NCBI RefSeq assembly: GCF_000069785.1
Contig: NC_010530.1
Location: forward strand, 1,730,001 to 1,794,000
Direction of reading: 5' to 3'
DNA length: 64,000 nt
From: Cupriavidus taiwanensis LMG 19424
GTDB lineage: Bacteria > Pseudomonadota > Gammaproteobacteria > Burkholderiales > Burkholderiaceae
Positions 57,915-64,000 of the stretch are shown here, piece by piece. The position numbers and the translations under genes are program-made. The notes beneath the pieces were generated by a model. It saw only the letters and a list, made by a program, of their open reading frames with translations. It had not been told where the DNA came from and ran no database searches. Numbering within the stretch: position 1 is the stretch's first letter; each line of letters begins with the position of its first letter.

Positions 57915-59197
57915 TGCAGCGCACGCCCCTGATGATCGCCACGCGCGCCGCGCTGGCAGCGCTGGCCGCGGCCGCGGTCATGGCCGGCTGCGGCAGCCGC
58001 ACCGAAGCCATTGCGCCCGCAGCCGACCAGGCGCCCAAGGCGCAGTTGTCGCCGGCCGAACAGATCGCGCGCGGCCGCTACCTGGTGCGCGCTGCGGATT
58101 GCGCCGCCTGCCATACCGCGCCGGAAGGCGCACCGTTTGCCGGCGGCGTGGAGCTGGCCTCGCCCTTCGGCACCTTCTACGGCACCAACATCACGCCGGA
58201 CAAGACCCACGGCATCGGCAACTGGAGCGCGGACGATTTCTACAAGGCGCTGCATGACGGCAAGGCCCCTGGCAAGCAGCTCTACCCGGCGATGCCGTAC
58301 ACCTCGTACCGCGGCCTGTCGCGCGCGGATTCGGATGCCATGTACGCCTACCTGATGCAGGTGAAGCCGGCCCCCGTGGCCAACCGCCCGCACGACCTGC
58401 AGTTCCCGTACAACCTGCGCTTCGCGCTGGCGGGCTGGAACCTGCTGTTCCTCGAGGACAAGCTGCCGGATGCTTCGCAGGGCAATTCGGCGTCGTGGCA
58501 GCGCGGCCGCTACCTGTCCAACGCGCTGGGCCACTGCGCCGAGTGCCACACGCCGCGCGCCGCGTTCGGCCGGCTGGACCTGTCGAAGCCGCTGGCCGGC
58601 TCCGCGCTGGCGCGTGTCGGCGCGCCGGACATCACGCCCGCCGGGCTGGCCGCGCGCGGCTGGACCGCCGCCGACCTGCAGCAGTTCTTCGCCACCGGCA
58701 TCGCGCCGCAGGGCTCGGCCTTCGGCGAGATGTACCCGGTGGTGCATCTGAGCAGCCAGTACCTGAACCCGGGCGACCTGGCGGCGATGACCACCTACCT
58801 GCTCGGCGACCAGCCGCCCGCGCCGCAGCCGGTGAAGGCCGTGAGCGCCGACGCCGCGCAACTGGTACCGGGCCGCCGCCACTACGTCGCGGTCTGCGCC
58901 GGCTGCCACGGACGCGAGGGCGAAGGCAAGCCGCACGTGGCGGTATCGATGGCCGGCAATTCGACGGTGCGCAACGCCGATGCGCGCAACCTGCTCGTGT
59001 CGCTGCTCGATGGCATCGCGGCACAACGCTTTCCGGGCGTGGAGGCGATGCAGGAGATGCCCGGCTTTGCGGAACGCATGAGCGATGAGGAGCTGGCGCA
59101 GCTGGCCAACTACCTGCGGGCGACGTGGGGTGGGCAGCCGGCCGATGTGAAACCGGGTGATGTGAAGGCGCTGCGCGCGGCCGGGCCGGGGCATTGA
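57914..59197 (+). CDS. tri-haem c-type cytochrome, electron acceptor of the molybdenum enzyme
   Basis: A 427-residue exported cytochrome with three haem sites (CAACH, CAECH, CAGCH). The N-terminus is hydrophobic and ends in VMAGCGS, which could be a lipoprotein lipobox. It would carry electrons from the periplasmic hydroxylase to the respiratory chain, as in membrane-bound alcohol or aldehyde dehydrogenases. Coupled to the 2Fe-2S gene by overlapping TGATG. Confidence 0.88.
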   Translation: MQRTPLMIATRAALAALAAAAVMAGCGSRTEAIAPAADQAPKAQLSPAEQIARGRYLVRAADCAACHTAPEGAPFAGGVELASPFGTFYGTNITPDKTHGIGNWSADDFYKALHDGKAPGKQLYPAMPYTSYRGLSRADSDAMYAYLMQVKPAPVANRPHDLQFPYNLRFALAGWNLLFLEDKLPDASQGNSASWQRGRYLSNALGHCAECHTPRAAFGRLDLSKPLAGSALARVGAPDITPAGLAARGWTAADLQQFFATGIAPQGSAFGEMYPVVHLSSQYLNPGDLAAMTTYLLGDQPPAPQPVKAVSADAAQLVPGRRHYVAVCAGCHGREGEGKPHVAVSMAGNSTVRNADARNLLVSLLDGIAAQRFPGVEAMQEMPGFAERMSDEELAQLANYLRATWGGQPADVKPGDVKALRAAGPGH

Positions 59198-59231
59198 CGA
59201 CTGACGGCGGCGCGAATCATCCCGCCGTTTT

Positions 59232-59360
59232 GCTCCCCTCTCCCGCTTGCGGGAGAGGGGCCGGGGGAGAGGGCGGGCGCTGGCATACCGAAGCGCCGTT
59301 CTTCGTGGATGCTCCGGCCCTCTCCCCCGCCCCTCTCCCACTTCGCGGGGAGAGGGGAGC
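59232..59360 (+). repeat. composite CCCTCTCCCGC repeat, full-length copy 2
   Basis: About 129 bp, starting GCTCCCCTCTCCCGC and ending GGGGAGAGGGGAGC. It aligns with the reverse complement of 41413-41538 through both terminal hairpins and the internal segments GGGGGAGAGGGC, GGCGCTGGCA and CTTCGTGGA. Confidence 0.75.
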
Positions 59361-59412
59361 GATTGCGCGGGTTAACGGCAATCGCCAACGCACTCGCATA
59401 ACAACTCCGCGA

Positions 59413-59431
59413 GTGTTCCAATCTTGAACAC
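59413..59431. promoter_or_regulatory. inverted repeat upstream of acoD, likely enhancer-binding site
   Basis: GTGTTC (59413-59418) and GAACAC (59426-59431) form a perfect 6-bp inverted repeat with a 7-bp spacer, about 80 bp upstream of the sigma-54-type promoter. This is the usual distance for an activator of the AcoR type. Confidence 0.6.
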
Positions 59432-59512
59432 CCGCTGTCACGCGCTGGCACACCAGGCCAGATTGCGCGGCCAGATATTCCGTTTTCCCCCTCTTTTCCG
59501 CCCTCCCCGCCC

Positions 59513-59527
59513 CGGCACACCTCTTGC
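59513..59527 (+). promoter_or_regulatory. sigma-54 (RpoN) promoter of acoD
   Basis: CGGCAC-acctc-TTGC retains the GG (-24) and GC (-12) doublets with exactly 10 bp between them, against the consensus TGGCAC-N5-TTGC. Transcription would start about 55 bp before the acoD ATG. Confidence 0.65.
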
Positions 59528-59594
59528 GATCTGCTCCCGTGCGCACGGCCCACGCCGTGGCGGCACCACACAGATCACTCGAACGGAGCGAGAC

Positions 59595-61115
<1,521 letters not shown>

Positions 61116-61117
61116 CC

Positions 61118-61519
61118 ATGGCGGGCACGGGCTCCGCGCCGGCCGCAGCGCCGGTCGAGCGCGTGGTGGCAACGCCGGCCGCGCTCGCGCTGATCGCCGA
61201 GCTGGCCGCGCGGCACGGCCCGCTGATGTTCCACCAGTCCGGCGGCTGCTGCGATGGCAGCGCGCCGATGTGCTATCCCGCGGGCGAGTTGCTGGTGGGC
61301 CCGGGCGATGTCTGCCTGGGCCGGATTGGCGGCGCCGCGTTCTACATGACGCGCGCGCAGTTCGAGTACTGGCGCCACACACGGCTGGTGATCGACGTGG
61401 TGCCGGGCGCCGGCGGGATGTTCTCGCTGGAAGGACGCACGGGCAGGCGGTTCCTGACGCGCTCCGAGCTGTTCAGCGACGCGGAGGCCGCGTGGCTGGC
61501 GCAACAGCCGGAACCGTGA
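61118..61519 (+). CDS. DUF779 family protein
   Basis: A 133-residue protein of the DUF779 family, recognisable by HGPLMFHQSGGCCDGSAPMC with its three cysteines. The family nearly always follows an acoD/exaC-type aldehyde dehydrogenase gene, as here, suggesting an accessory role. The biochemical function is unknown. It is translated directly after acoD. Confidence 0.88.
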   Translation: MAGTGSAPAAAPVERVVATPAALALIAELAARHGPLMFHQSGGCCDGSAPMCYPAGELLVGPGDVCLGRIGGAAFYMTRAQFEYWRHTRLVIDVVPGAGGMFSLEGRTGRRFLTRSELFSDAEAAWLAQQPEP

Positions 61520-61588
61520 GGCCATCCGCCGGCATGGCGTGCGGGCGGCTCATGCCCGCACGCCGTGTCCGGCGTTCCGCACGGCGGT

Positions 61589-61831
61589 TCAGCGCTTCTC
61601 GTCGAGCAGGTCGTTCAGGATCTCGTCGAACCTGGCCTGGGCGTCCTCCAGCGCCTGCAGCGCCGCGTCGAAGGTCTGCAGCGCCAGCTTCGACGGCTTG
61701 CCGCTGCCCTGCGGCGGATAGTGGGCCTGCAGCGCCGTGAAGGCTACCTGCACCTGCCGCGTGGCGGCGACCACGCGTTCCATGGCCTGCGCCTCTTCGG
61801 CGCGGTACTGCTCGTGCTTCTGTTCGCTCAT
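61589..61831 (-). CDS. small hypothetical helical protein
   Basis: An 80-residue, mostly helical, charged protein (AEEAQAMERVVAATRQVQVAFTAL and a C-terminal helix ALQALEDAQARFDEILNDLLDEKR). The frame is open far upstream, but the ATG at 61831 gives a compact sequence with codon use like its neighbours. It is convergent with the DUF779 gene. No family recognised. Confidence 0.65.
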   Translation of the reverse strand: MSEQKHEQYRAEEAQAMERVVAATRQVQVAFTALQAHYPPQGSGKPSKLALQTFDAALQALEDAQARFDEILNDLLDEKR

Positions 61832-61984
61832 GCGATTGGCTCCCTGAAGGCGCGTCGTCTGGGTGGGGTGCGCGCGCCTGAATGAGGCATATCGTACAAG
61901 AACTGCGCCGACCGGCTTGCGCCGCGGCGGCGCCCCCGGCAAAAATAGGGTAGGCTGCGCGGCTGGGCGGCAAGGCCCGCGCAC

Positions 61985-62995
61985 ATGCGCCACGCCAGGC
62001 CGCGGCCACTGACGAATGCCATGCCACTGACCACCCGCCGCGCGCTGGCAGCCGCGCTGATGACCGCCAGCGGCTTCGCCTGCTACTGGACCTACCTGAC
62101 CCTGAACCAGGACCGGCTGCTGTTCGACGCGCGCCGGCGCCCGCCACGCGACCTGCCGGACGGCATCATCGGCTATTCGCACGTCATTCCCGGCGGCGTG
62201 GTGCGCGGCTATATCTACCACGCGCCCGGCGACGCCGTGCGCGACCTGCTGTTCTACCTGCCCGGCCGCGGCGAAGATGTGCTGGAAACGCTGCAATACG
62301 CGCGCTGGCTGCCCGCGGGCATGGGCTTTGCCACCTACGATTACCGCGGCCTGGGCCACTCCGACGGGCGCCCGTCCGAGAGCGCGGCGGTGGCCGATGC
62401 CAGCCAGTTCCTGCTGCACGTGCGGCGCGTGTTTCCGGACACGCGCGTGCACGTGGTCGGGCGCAGCCTGGGTACCGGCGTGGCGATCCAGCTGGCGGAC
62501 CTGCAGGACTTCGAGAGCCTGCAGCTGATCACGCCCTATGACTCGCTGCTGGAACTGGTGCGCAAGCGCTTTCCGCTGGTGCCTTTGCGCCAGCTGATGC
62601 GCCACCACTTCGACTCGATCGCGCATTGCAAGAAGGTGGTGCAAAGCACCAAGGTGCTGCTGGCCGCCACCGACGAAGTGGTGCCGCACGCCTGCTCGGA
62701 ACGGCTGATGGCGGCCTGGCCGGGCCCGGTAGCGCTGCAGACCATGCCGGACACGGATCACTTCACCATCATCGAACGCGAGGAAACCTGGCTGTCGCTG
62801 TGCGAATTCGCACGCCAGCACAGCCTGGCGCGCTTGCGCGCGGCCGCCGTCGAGCCTGAGCCGCCGCCGCCACATCCGACGCAAGATCCGACGCAAAATC
62901 CGCCGCCACGGCCGGTACCGCCTGACGCCCCGGCGCCGCTGCCGGTCGACCATGACGAGCTGGGCAATCCGCTGCCGCTGGCGGCCAGTCGCTGA
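61985..62995 (+). CDS. alpha/beta hydrolase, membrane-anchored
   Basis: A 336-residue hydrolase; the ATG at 62021 would give 324 residues. One N-terminal membrane segment (LAAALMTASGFACYWTYLTL) is followed by an alpha/beta domain. The nucleophile elbow is VVGRSLGTGVAIQLA (GRSLG), with a probable acid in AATDEVVPH and His in DTDHFTII. The C-terminal 50 residues are proline-rich. It resembles the ABHD/BAAT-type serine hydrolases; the substrate is unknown. Confidence 0.78.
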   Translation: MRHARPRPLTNAMPLTTRRALAAALMTASGFACYWTYLTLNQDRLLFDARRRPPRDLPDGIIGYSHVIPGGVVRGYIYHAPGDAVRDLLFYLPGRGEDVLETLQYARWLPAGMGFATYDYRGLGHSDGRPSESAAVADASQFLLHVRRVFPDTRVHVVGRSLGTGVAIQLADLQDFESLQLITPYDSLLELVRKRFPLVPLRQLMRHHFDSIAHCKKVVQSTKVLLAATDEVVPHACSERLMAAWPGPVALQTMPDTDHFTIIEREETWLSLCEFARQHSLARLRAAAVEPEPPPPHPTQDPTQNPPPRPVPPDAPAPLPVDHDELGNPLPLAASR

Positions 62996-63027
62996 TCCGG
63001 CCCGTGGCTGCGGTTAAAATGCGGCCC

Positions 63028-64000
63028 ATGAAAACATTCGCAGTCAAGGCAGGCGGCGCCGCACTGGCACTGGCTGCCGCCGGCGCCCTGCTGGCCGGCT
63101 TTGCCGCCGTGGTCAGCCTGCGGCAGCTCCCCCCGGTCGATGCGCTGCGCGACTACCGGCCCGATGTCCCGCTGCGCATCTACACCAGCGACAACGTCCA
63201 GATCGGCGAGTTCGGCAGCGAGCACCGCGAGTTCATCCCCTTCGAGCAGATGCCGCGGCGCATGGTCCAGGCGCTGCTCGCGGCCGAGGACGACCAGTTC
63301 TACGAGCACGAGGGCATCGATGTGGCAGGCGTATTCCGCGCCGCGCTGGCGAACCTTGGCCAGGGCTACGCCCAGGGCGCTTCCACCATCACCATGCAGG
63401 TGGCGCGGGCCTTCTACCTGTCGCGCGAGAAGACGCTGGCGCGCAAATGGTACGAGATGCTGCTGGCCTGGCGCATCGACCACGCACTGCCCAAGGACCG
63501 CATCCTCGAGCTGTACATGAACCAGGTCTACCTGGGCGAGCATGCATACGGCTTCGGCAGCGCCGCGCACGCGTACTTCGGCAAGCCGCTGGCGTCGCTG
63601 TCGCTGGCCGAGACCGCGATGCTGGCGGGCCTGCCGAAGGCGCCGTCGACGATGAACCCGGTGGCCAACTTCGCGCGCGCCAAGCGGCGCCAGGAGTATG
63701 TGCTGGGACGCATGCTGGCGCTGGGCATGATCAGCCAGGACGATTACCGCGAAGCCCGCGCCGCGCGCCTGGCGATCAGCGACGACAGCCCCGGCAGCTT
63801 TGCCGGCCATGCGGAGTACGTGGCCGAACTGGCGCGCCAGCTCGCGCGCGAGCGCTTCGGCGACGAGGCCTACACACGCGGCCTGAACGTCTACACCACG
63901 GTGTCATCGGTGCGCCAGACCCTGGCCTACGACGCCGTGCACGGCGGGCTGGAAAGCTATGCCCGCCGCCACCGCAAGTTCGTCAAGGACCTGTCGCAAG
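63028..64000 (+). CDS. mrcA: class A penicillin-binding protein 1A, N-terminal part
   Basis: Partial: 324 codons are present and the gene runs off the right edge. A membrane anchor (residues 8-30) precedes a GT51 peptidoglycan glycosyltransferase domain with catalytic Glu in LLAAEDDQFYEHEGID. GASTITMQVARAFYLSREKTLARKW, ILELYMNQVYLGEHAYGFGSAA and AMLAGLPKAPSTMNP follow. The transpeptidase domain would lie outside the window. It polymerises and cross-links the cell wall. Confidence 0.93.
   Translation, partial: MKTFAVKAGGAALALAAAGALLAGFAAVVSLRQLPPVDALRDYRPDVPLRIYTSDNVQIGEFGSEHREFIPFEQMPRRMVQALLAAEDDQFYEHEGIDVAGVFRAALANLGQGYAQGASTITMQVARAFYLSREKTLARKWYEMLLAWRIDHALPKDRILELYMNQVYLGEHAYGFGSAAHAYFGKPLASLSLAETAMLAGLPKAPSTMNPVANFARAKRRQEYVLGRMLALGMISQDDYREARAARLAISDDSPGSFAGHAEYVAELARQLARERFGDEAYTRGLNVYTTVSSVRQTLAYDAVHGGLESYARRHRKFVKDLSQ

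Larger units (their letters stand above)
59198..59594. other. 397-bp intergenic region before acoD
   Basis: Carries a full-length composite repeat in its left part (59232-59360), then an inverted repeat and a sigma-54-type promoter described separately. No coding sequence was recognised. Confidence 0.7.

Noticed and set aside
59446..59466. TGGCAC followed by TTGC as an alternative sigma-54 promoter
   Set aside because: The spacing between the two elements is 11 bp instead of 5, so the GG and GC doublets are not in register; the site at 59513-59527 fits.

Overview
The window is GC-rich chromosomal DNA from a beta-proteobacterium of the Burkholderiaceae, most likely Cupriavidus (formerly Ralstonia eutropha). 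This rests on gene content: a paa operon with a PaaN-type aldehyde dehydrogenase, a box benzoyl-CoA pathway under BoxR, a monomeric isocitrate dehydrogenase, a phasin, a 2-aminoethylphosphonate (AEP) cluster of the Burkholderiales type and an AcoD-type acetaldehyde dehydrogenase. No tRNA, rRNA, CRISPR array or insertion sequence was seen.

Layout, 1-20.6 kb: aromatic acid catabolism. The minus-strand operon paaABCDE-paaN-paaK (paaK is cut by the left edge) activates and epoxidises phenylacetyl-CoA and opens its ring; divergent paaX is its likely repressor. The box block follows: boxR-boxC-boxB-boxA on the minus strand, and divergently a DUF4863 protein, boxD-type aldehyde dehydrogenase, benzoate-CoA ligase and an aromatic acid/H+ symporter. 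TGCA-N6-TGCA sites lie at both promoters. Two isochorismatase-fold hydrolases with a divergent LysR regulator close the section. 20.6-28.3 kb: a second infA with TTG start, several small orphan proteins including a tandem paralogous pair, cspA with a long leader, monomeric icd and a chemoreceptor. 28.5-33.7 kb: phasin, a DUF1272 protein, an unusual five-gene putative peptide-secretion operon (C39 peptidase, outer-membrane barrel, double-glycine-leader peptide, two paralogous small membrane proteins) behind a Fur-box-like site, and gdhA.

33.7-40.5 kb looks like an acquired accessory region: it is visibly richer in A/T than its flanks. It carries a tightly coupled four-gene operon (PaaA-like di-iron protein, radical SAM enzyme, hotdog thioesterase, membrane desaturase) of unrecognised product, a decayed LysE-type exporter, a PLP aminotransferase and an AraC regulator. 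40.5-54.2 kb: a phosphonate block. A DeoR regulator, phnY, phnA and a GntR regulator on the minus strand face an ABC transporter, phnW, an EamA-like membrane protein and a GcvT-fused FAD oxidoreductase on the plus strand. Together they should import AEP, transaminate it to phosphonoacetaldehyde, oxidise that to phosphonoacetate and hydrolyse it to acetate and phosphate. 54.5-64 kb: a Tat-exported molybdenum hydroxylase with 2Fe-2S subunit and tri-haem cytochrome, acoD behind a sigma-54-type promoter, a DUF779 protein, two unremarkable genes and the start of a class A penicillin-binding protein.

A hairpin repeat of the form CCCTCTCCCGC...GCGGGAGAGGG recurs in intergenic spaces. Two full-length composite copies (41.4 and 59.2 kb) share about 125 bp in opposite orientation. 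The strongest candidates for undescribed biology are the C39/double-glycine operon at 29.6-32.3 kb and the radical SAM/di-iron/desaturase operon at 34.1-37.9 kb.
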